Program-made: the position numbers and the translations under genes
NCBI GenBank assembly: GCA_030998225.1
Contig: JAPYXD010000677.1
Location: 11,159,501 to 11,223,500 of the forward strand
Direction of reading: 5' to 3'
DNA length: 64,000 bases
From: Diplolepis rosae
Lineage: Eukaryota; Arthropoda; Insecta; Hymenoptera; Diplolepididae
The notes under the pieces: model-generated
The model's input: only the letters and a program-made list of their open reading frames with translations
What the model was told of the DNA's origin: nothing
Database searches by the model: none
In this document: one piece after another, positions 10,844 to 22,958 of the stretch
Numbering within the stretch: the first letter of the stretch is position 1
Layout of the letters: the number at the start of each line of letters is the position of its first letter

Positions 10844-13740
10844 CAAAGAAATTGACTTAATCAGAGTAAATTTTACACGGATCAAGTATATCAATTTCTT
10901 TGTTGAGAGGAGCCAACTAATTATGCTCTTGAATCGTGTAAATCTTATTTTCCGTGTACATATGAAATCTGTGTGTCTCATTAAAGGTAAAATTGGCATT
11001 TAATTGAAGCAGGAGAGCGAAGAATGTGTGATAGGAACAAAGTAGAGAAACCCAGTGTGAAAAGTGAAAATCCTCTATACATATTCCATACGTGACTAGT
11101 GTATGTGATTATTATAAATAACTACAACAAAAATTAATAATCGCCAAAAGCAAAAAAGTTACACCGCGATTAAAATATAAACTGTTTGTACATTGCATCA
11201 ATTAGGAAAAATTTGTTAGTATAGATGAATTGGTTATTTGTGCGGCTGCAAGTATATTTTGAGTGATTAACTAAGAAGAGTGAAAAAAGGTCGAATATGA
11301 AGGATAGGCGAATCGACAGAAGTTGAATATAGAGAAAAGTGGACCTGAAACGAGAGATAGGGGCCACTTAATCTAATTTAAAACTCAATGCCAATTTCAA
11401 AAATTAAAAAATTACATTACAGCTACTTGATTTTATTAATATACTCAATTACTGAAGTAAAGTTCACATAACGTTGAATTAATTAGTCAATATAAACTAA
11501 GAACTGAAAACTTGATTAAGACCCTTTTAAATCGACAAAAGTACACTTCAACAATTTTCAGAAAGTTTCCCTATCATTTTTTGTTGAGAAAATTTCTAAT
11601 AATTGACTAATTTTTTGAGGAAACATTTTTTAAAATTTTTATAGCAATTTGTTTTAAAAATTTCGCAATATCCCCTAAAAGTTTAAAATTTTCGAAACAT
11701 TCTCCAAAAAATGCTGAAAAAAACTCAGAAAAGTTTATAGAAATTAGTTTCTTAACGATTTCGGGGAAAACTCTCCAAAAAATTTGTTCATTAATTATGA
11801 GATTCTATTTTAATAAAAGTGCCCAGTACAAATTTGCCAATATTTTTCTTCATATAGAACTTAGTTTGTAATCAAGTATAGAATGAAATAAATAATAAGC
11901 AATTACAAATGGAGAAGTTAGTTTTCGTCAGAAGAGATTAATTTGGGTTTGAAGAATCGGATTTTCTTGGTCGATTGAATATTGAAACTATACTTGGAGA
12001 GTTATTGTTAATATAGATGAAATGGAAACTTTATGAATGTGTTCACACTTAAAGCAGACTTTAGTACACTATCTATTGATCGTTACTATATAGATGGATG
12101 GTCGTAAGCAAGAGCGAGTGTGACGTGGTTATCGGAAAAGCAATAATGTATAAAGTTTATGATCCACGGACACATCGCTGCGTACCTATGAAGTTAACAA
12201 AATATAACAATATAGGTGAACACATACTTCTAAATACATGAATAATATATGTTTTGATATTATTAGATCTCAACAATCTCAATTTAATGTATCCATCGAA
12301 ACAGAAAACCGATTATTCATTAATCAATTGATTATAATGCTTGGAAAACCAATTTTAAATTTTCAGATCTTTCAGGAATTTATAGATTTGAGAAGGGTCT
12401 TGATCAATTTTTAAAACAAGTGTTCTTGAAACTAAATAAGAATACACATATCTTATAATTAAATTAAAAAATTAATTTAATGTTTCTTAAAATTTTCTAA
12501 TTGGCATTTTTGTTTTATATGACATAACAAATATCACAGGTATTATTAAGAAGTTTTCCAATGAAAAGAAAATCGGTTATAATTTATAAGTGAACTTCCA
12601 AAAATTATCTCTAAGTGCTATTTGACACATATCATGGATCATATCAGTATCATGTGTTATTTTAATTAATTAAAAATTAAGCTATTAACGTACACTTTCT
12701 ATTGGATAATTTTAAGCTATCAAAGTGATTTATAAAAGATTTATTTGAACATATCATACAAAGTTTTCTTGAATGACAATTTATGTTTAACATCTTTTAA
12801 AACAATACTTATCATTAATTTTACAATAAAGAACACAAAAAAAACATTTTTAGAACTGACAATAACGTCTTAGCTCTGTATTTTATTGCTTCAAATTGAC
12901 ATGAATATAAATTAATACTTTGTATATGAACATTATTTATAAAACTAACTCATAAAGTATTGATAAAAATGATAACTGATAGATCCTTCTTCAATAAAAT
13001 GGATTGCAACTTTTGTACTGATGGTGTGGATCAATCCAAATTTATAAAATCTCAATTCTTCATCGAATAAATTTCATTACCATATGTACTATATGTATCA
13101 ATAAGTTTTGGATTTACAAATCAAATTTTTAAAAATTGAACAATTATGTAAAATGTTGAAAAATTGGAAAAATTTTTGTTTCTAACTTTCAAATCATTAA
13201 AATATTGTATTTATTCTGAGAATAATTGGTTTTTCCCAGAACTTAGACAGTTTCCCAATTAATAAACGATTACGAAGTCAATCGAAAAGTTACAATTGTA
13301 ACATTATTAAAATTTATTGTATTCTATTTTTGAAAAAACGTGTTTCGAAGAAATCCACAAATGTCGTCTAAAGTTTTCTAAACTTTCTCAAGCTTTCCTT
13401 TCAATTTTCCAAATTTGATCGAATTATTCGAAAAGTTTTTTAACCTTTTAAACTCTCTCGAAACATTTTGAAATCTGAATATATCAAAGAACAGAAATTG
13501 GTAAATGATAATTTTGGGTGAATATTAAAAACAGATTTGAAAGTATTTATCCACACCCCTGCAAATGAAAATTGCAGTCCTTGCTTTCTAATTCATTTAA
13601 AAATAAATTTCTATCATTAAAAAAATTAATCTTTTTTTCTTTTTCGCCAAAAAGGCACCGAATCGAAAGCTAAATTGTTCAAACTTTGTCTTTGTTCCTC
13701 ACGATTCAGATTGCAAACAAATATAGCGATTCTCCGTTGG
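10844..13740. other. Unassigned AT-rich sequence
   Basis: No exon-like island. A weak inverted pair ATTTTACACGGAT / ATTTTCCGTGTAC at 10868-10960 may be a small decayed MITE. Confidence 0.45.
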
Positions 13741-13796
13741 AGGTGTCCGGGGTCAGAAATCAATTTTTGTCGGCGTCAACATTTTAGCATGTAAGT

Positions 13797-14050
13797 GTGC
13801 ATTACCAGCTATGTAACTTGTACCACTTGCGTTACCGACCGAGTGTTACCTCGCAAGCTTTTCCTTCACCAACAGTCGGTACATCTTTATTATTGCCATC
13901 CTTGTGCCGCGATCTAGAGGAAAAGCTTGCAAGCTTCAAGAAAACAAGCTTTGTCCGAGCCATCAGTCGTGATAATCTCGAAATTGACTTTTCGCTCCTA
14001 AGTCCATTATAGAGAAAAATACACAACACTCGTTCTCCAAAACTCACCAT
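13797..14050. CDS. Exon-like GC-richer island, strand unresolved
   Basis: Both strands carry an open frame across this block: plus 13797-14012 (71 aa, includes SLCRDLEEKLASFKKTSFVR) and minus 13832-14050 (72 aa, includes MARTKLVFLKLASFSSRSRH with a possible donor GCGAG|GTAACA). Composition differs clearly from the AT-rich flanks. A short direct/inverted AAGCTTGC motif occurs three times. No family is recognised, so it may be an exon, a gene relic or a regulatory block. Confidence 0.2.
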
Positions 14051-14269
14051 TATTCATTGAAAAAAACATGTGACTACAAAAAAAAAATAATATTTTTAAT
14101 CAACTTGATTATAAATTCCTTGAGAAAAACAATGTTGTGTAAAAATCATACAACTGTAGTTTTCAATATAGATATGTATGTAACGATATAATTGTTACAT
14201 TCCAATTTTTTATGACAATAGTTAATTGTAACAATTACACAACTTTACTTTTCAATATAAATATATATA

Positions 14270-14945
14270 CAGACCATGGCCATATTATTATATTCACTTT
14301 GTTTTTGTTAGGTGCATAAAATCTCATAATATTGAAAATATACATTTTTGTCAATTTTTGAGGAAGACATTGTGATAAAAGTGCAAATTTCACACTTTTC
14401 AGGAATTATGAATAAGTCCCGAAATAATTGATGTTTCTATATGTTCTTTGAATCATTTTAAAGGTAAATTTACAAAGAATGTAAAAAACGTCTCAAAAAA
14501 TTATACTATTTTTCCTCTAGTTTCTGAAAAAGTCTAAACTTAGAACCAAAAAGATGTAAAAATTGAAACTTGCAAAATTATTTATGACAAAATACTAAAA
14601 ATAATTATTGTCATTTTTTTTAAAGAAATTCAATTAATTCTTGTATATAATTTTTTATAAGACCTTTTTTACATTCGTTGTAAATTTACCTTTAAAATGA
14701 ATCAAAGAACATGTAGGGACATCAATTATTTTGGGAGTTATTCATAATTCCAGAAAAGTGTGAAATTTGCACTTTTTTCACAATATCTTCCTCAAAAATT
14801 GACAAAAACACTTTATCTTAGAGTCGTTCTATGCATAATTTTGAAGCCTTTCATGTCATTGTTAGAAAAAACTTGTAATACGTATATTGTCAATATTATG
14901 AGATTTTATGCATCTAACAAAAACAAAGTGAGTATAATATAGTTG
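14270..14945. mobile_element. Palindromic mariner-like MITE, GGCCA..CACTTTG family
   Basis: Left arm ACCATGGCCATATTATTATA with CACTTTGTTTTTGTTAG is mirrored by CTAACAAAAACAAAGTGAG at 14916-14934; the arms also share GAAATTTGCACTTTT. The right terminus is decayed. The copy at 56326-56965 is more complete. Confidence 0.75.
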
Positions 14946-15300
14946 TTACATAACAATTTTTAATTTTGCTTCCAAACTATTATCAATACACCGATTAAAA
15001 ATTTATTTAGTAAAAAAGACATCATTGAAAAGTATTAAAAAGTATTGAATTTTTGATTCTAGATTATTGCAGAGCAAATTTCACGATGCCATCTCGTGAA
15101 TTCGACTTGATACTTTTAAATAAGATATTTTCTATCTCACATTTTATACGGATGTGATCTAACTCGAGTAAGAGAATCAAATAAAATCCTAGTTGTGCTA
15201 AATAATAAAGTAACAGTGGCATATTTTCCAAGTCAAAGAAGTAGGTTCAACTATCTTTTCAGTGAATCATTGCAAAATTTAGCATCATTGTGAATTGTGC

Positions 15301-15945
15301 TACTCTCTAAACGCGAATCAGTGAACGGCCACCGATTCGTAGTGACTACTCACTGAAGGCAGCAGCTATAAGCCTTTCACTGAGAATTAGTGAAATTCGA
15401 CTGACGAATCAGTGAAATAGATTGAACTCACTTATTGAATCAGTGAAATCTTCAAGTGGAAATGATAAAAGCAGCAATATATTTCAATGATTGATGAACA
15501 CGTTTATTTTACTCTCTAAATCTGAATCAGTCAAATTTTCACTGATTGAATCAGTGATTTGCCTTTTCACTGATTCATCAGTGAATTTTCACTGAAATAA
15601 TCAGTGAAATTTGCTGATTTACAGTAACCTCTTTTTATCTATTTGAATCAGTCAAACTTCACTGAAAATCAGTAGATTTTGACTGATTCAAATTTAGAGA
15701 GTAGCTTAAACAACGCCAAAAATAAATTACGTAATTATTATAATATATTGTAATTATTATTGTGTATAATTATATTATGTGTAATTAAAAATTAAAGATG
15801 CATCGTTATACTTTAATTGTTCACAGGAACTTCGCGAATTTAAAGATTATGTTCACGTGGCGCGTTCACTGATTCCTCAGTGAAATCAAAGCAGGGCACG
15901 GATTCATCAGTTCATATATTTTCACTGATTCAGGTTTAGAGAGTA
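15301..15945. mobile_element. CTCTCT-family MITE carrying a second copy of itself
   Basis: Outer ends TACTCTCTAAACGCGAATCA and TTCAGGTTTAGAGAGTA are inverted repeats. The interior shows AATCAGTGAAA motifs on both sides of an intact family member at 15510-15703. Without that insert the outer element would be about 450 bp. Confidence 0.75.
15510..15703. mobile_element. CTCTCT-family MITE, inner copy
   Basis: 194 bp with ends TACTCTCTAAATCTGAATCA and TTCAAATTTAGAGAGTA, TA on both sides. Near-consensus, so younger than the host copy at 15301-15945. Confidence 0.88.
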
Positions 15946-16189
15946 CAATTTTCTTCAGATTTACATTTTATTTTGACGAATACGAATTCTCGAATTGGGA
16001 ATAATTCGTGTCTCACTTTTGTACTCTTGCAACAAATAAAATGAACCATCTTTAAAAGGAATTCGTAACGACAACAAAAAATCATGCCCTGCTTCTGAAG
16101 CGTATTAGCAGGAAATCCTCCATGAATGAGATCAAGTCTTTATCAATAATTGTCCGTTTGCTATGTAACGAGTAATATTTTGAACATAT

Positions 16190-18190
16190 ATTTGGGGCTA
16201 AATTTGCCAAATCTACCCGCCTAAAATTTTTTATCTTCAATCTTTTTGAAACTCCTCTAAATTGTAGTCCTAGTGAACCTCTTTTAATCCCCCAAAGGAA
16301 ACAGCTCTAGTAGGACTGGTTGTCAACATACAGGGGCTCAAATTTTCGACGTTTTAACTCGCGCGCCGTTATTAAGGTCGTTGATCCACGAAAATTAGAC
16401 CTCAGGCAAAAATAGATAATTTTACTTTCAAGAATAGAAATATTATTATAAAAGGGCTATTTTGGAAGAAAAATAATTTTATTAATAAATTTTGTTTTTG
16501 CCCCAACTTTTTTTCTAATCGCTACTTACCTAATTTTAAAAAATTATGCGATTTTAATAAATTACAAATCACTTTTTCAAGAAAAAGATTCCCTACAACT
16601 TAACCATTTCTAATTTTCGAAAATGAATAAATTATTCTTAAATTCTGCAATTTGTTTATAAAAATTTCATTTTGGAAAATGTTTTTTCAATGGTGTCAGC
16701 CATTAAAGAATTTATTTTTAAAAATCAGAAACGGTGAAGTTGTGGGTAATCTTTTCTCTGAAAAAATGATTCATGATTTATTAGAATCGCATCATTTTTT
16801 AAAATTTGGTAAGAAGCGATAAGAAAAAAAGTTGGGGCAAAAATAAAATTTATTAATAAAATTATTTTTCTGCATTTCAAATTTTTTTCCTGGAAAATAA
16901 TCTTTTCTCTTTCAAATTAGTCCTTCAATAATAATATTGCTATTCTTGATAGCAAAATTATCTATTTTTGCCTGAGGTCTAATTTTCGTGGATGATAACT
17001 ACCTTAAATCAATCGTAACTTCTGCTAAAATTCATCAATTTAATTTTTATATGAGCGTTTTTTAAACGTTTTGATGAGTTTTCCGATAAAGGTAATAATT
17101 TTGTAATCAAAAAAATATTTCAGGTTCATTCATTATTGAGTTTTTTTCAAAATGCTACCCCTTAAATTTTTTTCAAAATTTTTTTAATAAAAAGCTTCGT
17201 TCTTTTTCTTTAAAATCATCCAAGGTAGAAAGTGGGGCGAAAATTGCTATTGGACTTATAAGAGGATTTTTGGGCTCGGCTGCCGCATTTCGTAGGTCTT
17301 ATTGTGTCCATTAATATTATTATAATTATCTTAAATTTTGGTGAGCTGTCGAAGTGACTTAAAAAGACTCACCGCGCTCGCTAGTCTTCAGGCATCATGA
17401 AAAGATCCAATTTTAACTGCAGATTCTCTTTATCAGTGGGCGAAAAAAAATCTAGTCAGAACCTCAGTATTCTTTGGCCATAAAGAAAATCACGAAACTA
17501 CTGTGGAACTTTAAAGAAGATTTGCAATAGCAAAAATGGTGCCTAGAACACAAAAGTACCACTCTTTCGTGCCCTCTTATTATTTAACTCTAACTCTAAG
17601 AAAATATTCATTGTCTTCGCAGTTTGACGTTTTTCCAAAGAAAACAATACGACAAAGTAGAAAAAGAAGTGTACGTGTAATGGAATAAGCACTTTGCTCC
17701 ATCATTAATGTCAAAGGCGAGTAGACTCACACCAAAAAGCACCCCGAATTAATTGAATTTGAAACTCATATTCAGCTTTATATAATTTTTAAAAAATTAA
17801 TGAAAAACAATTTTAAACAAAAAATTTTAGGGGTCACATTTTGAAAAAAACTCAAAAATACGTTTAAAATGGGAAAATGAGCCTGAAATATTTCTTTTAT
17901 TACAAAATTATTACCTTTATCGGAAAGCTCATAAAAAACATTTAAAAACCACTCATATAAAAATTAAATTGACGAACTTTAGCAGAAGTTATGATTGATT
18001 TAATAACGGCGCGCGTGTTAAAACGTCGAAAATTTGAGCCCCTGTATGTTGACAACCAGTCCTACTAGAGCTGTCTCCTTTGGAGGATTAAAAGAGATTC
18101 ACTAGAACTACAATTTAGTGGAGTTTCAAAAAGATTGAAGACAAAAACTTTTTAGTCACGTACACTTGACAAATTTTGCCCCATTTATAT
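16190..18190. mobile_element. About 2-kb foldback element with GGGGC ends
   Basis: Left arm GGGGCTAAATTTGCCAAATC and the distinctive CAACATACAGGGGCTCAAAT are repeated in reverse complement on the right (ATTTGAGCCCCTGTATGTTG, then AATTTTGCCCC at 18173-18183). Arms also carry GCGCGCCGTTATTAA / TTAATAACGGCGCGC. A 17.2-17.75 kb GC-richer centre has no recognisable ORF. The left arm is interrupted by the TTAA element at 16372-17007. Confidence 0.82.
16372..17007. mobile_element. TTAA foldback element, type A, with observable target duplication
   Basis: Flanked by TTAA on both sides; ends GGTCGTTGATCCACGAAAAT and TTCGTGGATGATAACTACC. It splits CCGTTATTAAATCAATC in the left arm of the surrounding palindrome; the right arm keeps the uninterrupted complement GATTGATTTAATAACGG, so TTAA is the duplicated target. 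No ORF. Confidence 0.92.
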
Positions 18191-18663
18191 ACAATTGATT
18201 TTTCATGACACTCGGTCAAAAGTGTAACGTAAAAGCTCAACCTTCCTAAACTTGCCCCTGACCACGTGCATTTATATATGTATATTACACAAGTCATATT
18301 CATATGATGATATATATTTTATTACTTGATAATAAAAGACTGACCCCGGTCACGCGTATAGGTTAACGCGTAAGACTACTGTAAATAATGTAAAGATAAG
18401 TAGCGCATTGCTAAGAATGCTTGATCTTTCCTAACCGACTCACGCAAATCCTCAGATGTTCGAAGTTACACGATCACTTCAGCGACTATCATCCTCGTAG
18501 GCCCGTTAAACGTACGAAAAAATAGTCGCCAATTTTTCCAAATCGTATTCTACTTTATAATACCCAAAGTCTGTTATTAATTGTTCAAATTATTGACAAA
18601 TTTTTAAATATTGGATCAAATGAAGCTGTAGGGGAAAGTGAACATAATGGATGATCCTTTGGC

Positions 18664-18925
18664 TCCACTCGGAAAAAAATTTTGTTCATTGAACGAAATC
18701 GTTCTGTTGAATTCACAAACCATTTTGTTGAATTGACCAAATTTTAGGGTCGAATCTGATGAATACTTTAAATTTACTAAAAGTAAATAAAATATTGGAT
18801 TGGATCAATAAAATTTTGCTAACCAAAGAATTTTGTTGAATCAACTAAACATTTTTTGTTTGTATAACAAAAAAATACTGTGCTTGAAATTTCGTTGATT
18901 CAACCAAATTTTTTTCTGAGTGTGG
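18664..18925. mobile_element. MITE with CCACTCGGAAAAAAATTTTGTT ends
   Basis: Left CACTCGGAAAAAAATTTTGT and right CCAAATTTTTTTCTGAGTG are inverted repeats; internal TTGTTGAATTCAAC-type words repeat. 262 bp, non-coding. Confidence 0.75.
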
Positions 18926-19948
18926 CAAATCATTACTTGGTATTTTCCAAAATTATATGAAAGGTGAATGTTAACTTTGAAACAAAAATTTTTGAGTTGT
19001 AACTCATCATAAATTACAATGATAATAGAAAATAGTGTGAATTTTTGGCAGTAAACTTTAGAAAAGTGGTATGATATATTACTGTAGGGTATAGCAAAAA
19101 TTGATATAACCTACACTAAAGATTCATATGATTTTTGAAACTTATGGTATTTTTACTTAGAGAAACTTCCAGTCAACTGGAAATAGTTATCATTTCACCT
19201 TAATTTTCCCTGAATTCCTAATATTTTTTGAAATTGTATCATTATAAATAAAAACATATATTTCTATAAAAAGTTTCTCTGTGAGCTAAATTGTGACATT
19301 TCAATCTTTTTAATATAATATAAATAATCAAGTGTAAAATGATTCAATCACTCTCTTTACTTCAATTAGTAGTTTCTTCACTATTATTCTTTTTTAATTG
19401 ATTTTTAAGTCGTTTCGACTTGAATGAACTGATTTTATTGCTGCGGAACTCAGTCCGTGATCGAAATCAGTAAACAAAAACAATAGATTTCATTAAAAGT
19501 GTACAATCATTCAGTAGCCAGTAATTTTGATTTTTGTTGCTTTAAAGTAATTAGCCATTTCTTTGAAGTTCGAAGTAAAAAATAAATGTAGTCAGTTGCA
19601 CCTATTTAAATAACTGAAATTTCAGTAATTATGAATTAAAATAACCCATTGTGTAGCTAGAAATGAATCGATGATTAAAATTAGAAAAAAATAACGATTT
19701 GAATAAAAATAATATGGATATTTCTGGATTATTTAAAATATATAATGTAGAAGGTGTATCTGTTATGAATTTAATTCATTCAAATAACTTTTTTTCTTAA
19801 AGTTCCTTTCATTTTTCAATTTTAATCCGTATTTTTTACCAATTTCAATGAGTGATAAAATTGTAGCTGTGAATCAGTTGATTTGAGCTAGTATCTGAAA
19901 TTACCTGTTAAAAATGATACTTCATTCAAATTTATTTATTCATTTAGT

Positions 19949-20887
19949 ACACACAGAGAGAAATTCCTGGTTACAGTAACCTGATGAATACTGTTAAATT
20001 TGTCTTTGACCACATTTTCAGGTCAGAACTGAGTTTGAAAGAGTTGTACTGGTGTCCAATTTTTCTGGTTACAGGAACCAGAATTATTAATCACAGTGAC
20101 CTGTGAGTTAGTCAAAGCGTTAAATGATTCTTTTTTTTTCTGGTTCCAGTAAACACATTTTCTATTTACGAAAATCATATTTTCTGGTTTCAATAACCTT
20201 AAATTAGCTTGTTCGTGTGTCTTATAGATTGTTAAATAAATAAATATTTCATTAAATTTTGTATAATAATTTTTATAGAATAAATGTTGTTTAAAATACT
20301 TATTTTTTTATTCAAGAAACTCATACTGCTTATTTCACTATATGTTTTATAACGGAAAAGAATAATTGTGATGCCAACATAATACAACGTAGATTTAGAG
20401 ATGAAGGAAGAAATTGAAAAGATTCTTGAAAAGGTGATGATACATGCTTCATAGTATTTTTTTGTGCCAGAATTATTCTCTCCCGTTGTAGAAAATGTAG
20501 TCAAATAAGCAGTATTATTTTACGTTGATACAAAACACCCATTGACAACTGAACTTAATATGAAGTTAGCTGCAGACTAGCGCGTGATAAATCGAGATTT
20601 ATCGAACCTTACTGCCTCGAAGCCACTACAGTTTTCAGGTTCCTGTAACCAGAAATCTTTAACAGATATAACTTGAAATTGTGCTTAAAGACATTTTTAA
20701 CTGCGACGTGTGGTTACTGTAACCAGAAATAGGAAATCGTATTGAATCTGGTTATTACAACCAGTTTTCAGGTTATTGTTACGGGATCGTTTGTCACCCA
20801 GACTATGCTTTGTAGTACTAGTGACCATATTCAATTCAACCAGATTTTTCTGGTTAATGTAACCACGACTTATTTCTCTCTGTGCAC
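19949..20887. mobile_element. MITE with CACAGAGAGAAAT ends and GGTTACTGTAACC repeats
   Basis: Left end ACACACAGAGAGAAAT and right end ATTTCTCTCTGTGCAC are inverted repeats. Close to each end and in the middle lie many imperfect copies of the palindromic word CTGGTTACAGTAACCTG. Non-coding, about 0.94 kb. The two short ORFs inside (20232-20504 minus, 20742-20927 plus) show no family features. Confidence 0.8.
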
Positions 20888-22628
20888 GGAGAAAAAAATT
20901 TGTCTAAAGCGAAGTTCTTTATTCTAATAATTAAACATTTATTAGGATCTCAATGGGAATTTTTATCAGTAATTTAGCGTATTCTATAAATTAATAAGAC
21001 AGACATTATTGGATCCACTTTCCCATACATCTGCGATAAATTGTTAAAAGAAGTGCTTTTAAATCTTTATGAATAATAAAACTTGTTTGTTGCCTTAATA
21101 AACTTTAAAAATCTCCTAAAAATAAAGCAGCTTTCTAATTACAAAGAACCATTTTCGAAGCATTTTTAAATACTCCCGTACTTATAACTACAAACATGAT
21201 TATAAAAGGGCGAAATTAAATTGAAAATTACATCTTTATCATCTTGAAATTTTGAAATACGATCTAATTGAAAACTCCTTGTTAAATTTAAAAGAAAAAA
21301 TTTCCCCGTAGATCAGATCATTAGCTGAATCCAAATCCATGTATTATATCTTACTCGTCCAAATCGATCTTGTAAGAAATATGTACTTACCCGCCTTAGA
21401 AAAAACAACCAAATCAGAATAAGAAACGGTCTGAATAAGCTCTACGATTTTTTTAACTGCAGAAAATAAGTACGTCAAAGGGCACACCTAATTAGTGGAA
21501 GAATGATTACAGTTTGCCAGCGCTGTTTCCACTGCGCATGCTCGTGTACAATAATAATATTTAAGTGAGAGAGTGTGTGAGCGACAAATATTGTTATAAG
21601 TTATTATATAGAAAAATGAGCGTTGGTGAATAAATTAACATCGGGTTTGAGAAACCCCTAAATCTCACAAAATTTATTTTCATTTTTATACATATCTTTA
21701 GCTCGTCATTTCTCCTTCTCTCCATATCAACCTGGAATTTGAAATAAAATGTTCTATTTTTTGAAAATATTAAAAGTTTCCAAAAAAATTAGTTACCAAA
21801 TCTATATGAAATCTATAAAAGGTCTTTTGTTCAATTTTCCAAATTATAAATTTCCTGTATTAAAAATTATTGATATTTTTAAAGAAATTAAAGATTGGAT
21901 AAAAAGGATCAAAGGCAGTGTGTAGACTTGGAGCTTTTCATTTTTTTCCTCTAACTGGTAATGAGCCTTAGAAATTGGACGACCTCCAGCTGGAGACACT
22001 CCAACGTTATTTGACATCGCTTCACGCTTGAGTGAACCAATGCGATTTCGATTTCAAATTGCTAAAGTAATCCTACTGAATTTTAAAGGAACTTCCTGAT
22101 CGCCTTTTTCCTAACTACTAATACTTACCTATTTCCTTATGCTCTTTAATTTTCTTTTACTTTCTCCCGCTTTACTTATTAAAGAAACGACGATTTTAAT
22201 CCTTAAACTTTAAATAGGAGTACAAATGTTAAACCAGAAGTTCAAAAAATTTTTAAAGCATATTTTGGACATTGATTCAAATATTAATATGCATTTAACA
22301 CAATTCTGTGTTTTTCCTAATTATTTTTGTCAGCCGGTTGTGAAATTAATTAAAATACATGAACAAATAATTGAGGATCTTGAGAAATATAAAATTGAAA
22401 TTAAAGCCTTTTTAACCTTTTTTAGTTAAAATCGGTTTGAGCCAAATTGGTTTCTTTCTATAAATAATATTTTAAATATTTGTAAGAAAAGACTTTATTT
22501 AATAAATAATTAAAATTAATTTAAATGAATTATATTAATTAATTTAATAGTTTATGAATATATTTATTATATAATGAGATATAAGGGATAATATTAATTC
22601 AAAAATAAATATTTATAAATTATATAAA
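20888..22628. other. Unassigned AT-rich sequence before the NUMT
   Basis: A 67-codon ORF at 22226-22429 (starts MLNQKFKKFLKHILDIDSNI) is AT-driven and unrecognised. The last 130 bp (from about 22500) are almost pure A/T and may belong to the mitochondrial insert. Confidence 0.4.
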
Positions 22629-22958
22629 TTATATATTCAAGTAATTTATTATTGTTTTATCTCATTTTATAAAAATTAAAGGATTAATAATATAATATAA
22701 AAAATAAGTGAAAGTTAAAACTTGTCCTGATGCTACAAATGGTGTTTCTACAGGTTTTATTCCAATTCATGTTAATAAACTTACAATATTAATAAATAAT
22801 CAAAATTTAATTTTATTAATTAAGTAAAAATTAGATGATTTTATTTTATTTAAATTATAAATTGGTAAAATTAAAATAATTAATACTGATATTAATAGAG
22901 TAATAACCCCTCCTAATTTATTGGATATTGATCGTAAAATTGCATAAGCAAATAAAAA
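22629..22958 (-). pseudogene. Nuclear copy of mitochondrial cytochrome b, C-terminal part (NUMT)
   Basis: Read on the minus strand with the invertebrate mitochondrial code (TGA = Trp, ATA = Met), 110 codons are open to a terminal TAA at 22631-22629. Recognisable cytochrome b segments are [37 protein letters not shown] and [15 protein letters not shown]. With the nuclear code it holds several TGA stops, so it is not a nuclear gene. The homology begins abruptly at about 22958 inside the conserved W-Y-F-L-F-A-Y-A motif, showing one insertion junction. The very AT-rich sequence below 22629 down to about 22500 may be further mitochondrial DNA (the segment after cob), but I could not identify a tRNA. 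No frameshift is seen, so the transfer looks fairly recent. Confidence 0.88.

Noticed and set aside
22226..22429. 67-aa ORF next to the NUMT as a possible mitochondrial or nuclear gene
   Set aside because: Composition is Lys/Ile/Phe-rich as expected from AT-rich DNA; no resemblance to a known mitochondrial protein in either code.
22500..22628. Mitochondrial tRNA-Ser after cytochrome b
   Set aside because: No cloverleaf with a clear anticodon stem could be made out by eye.
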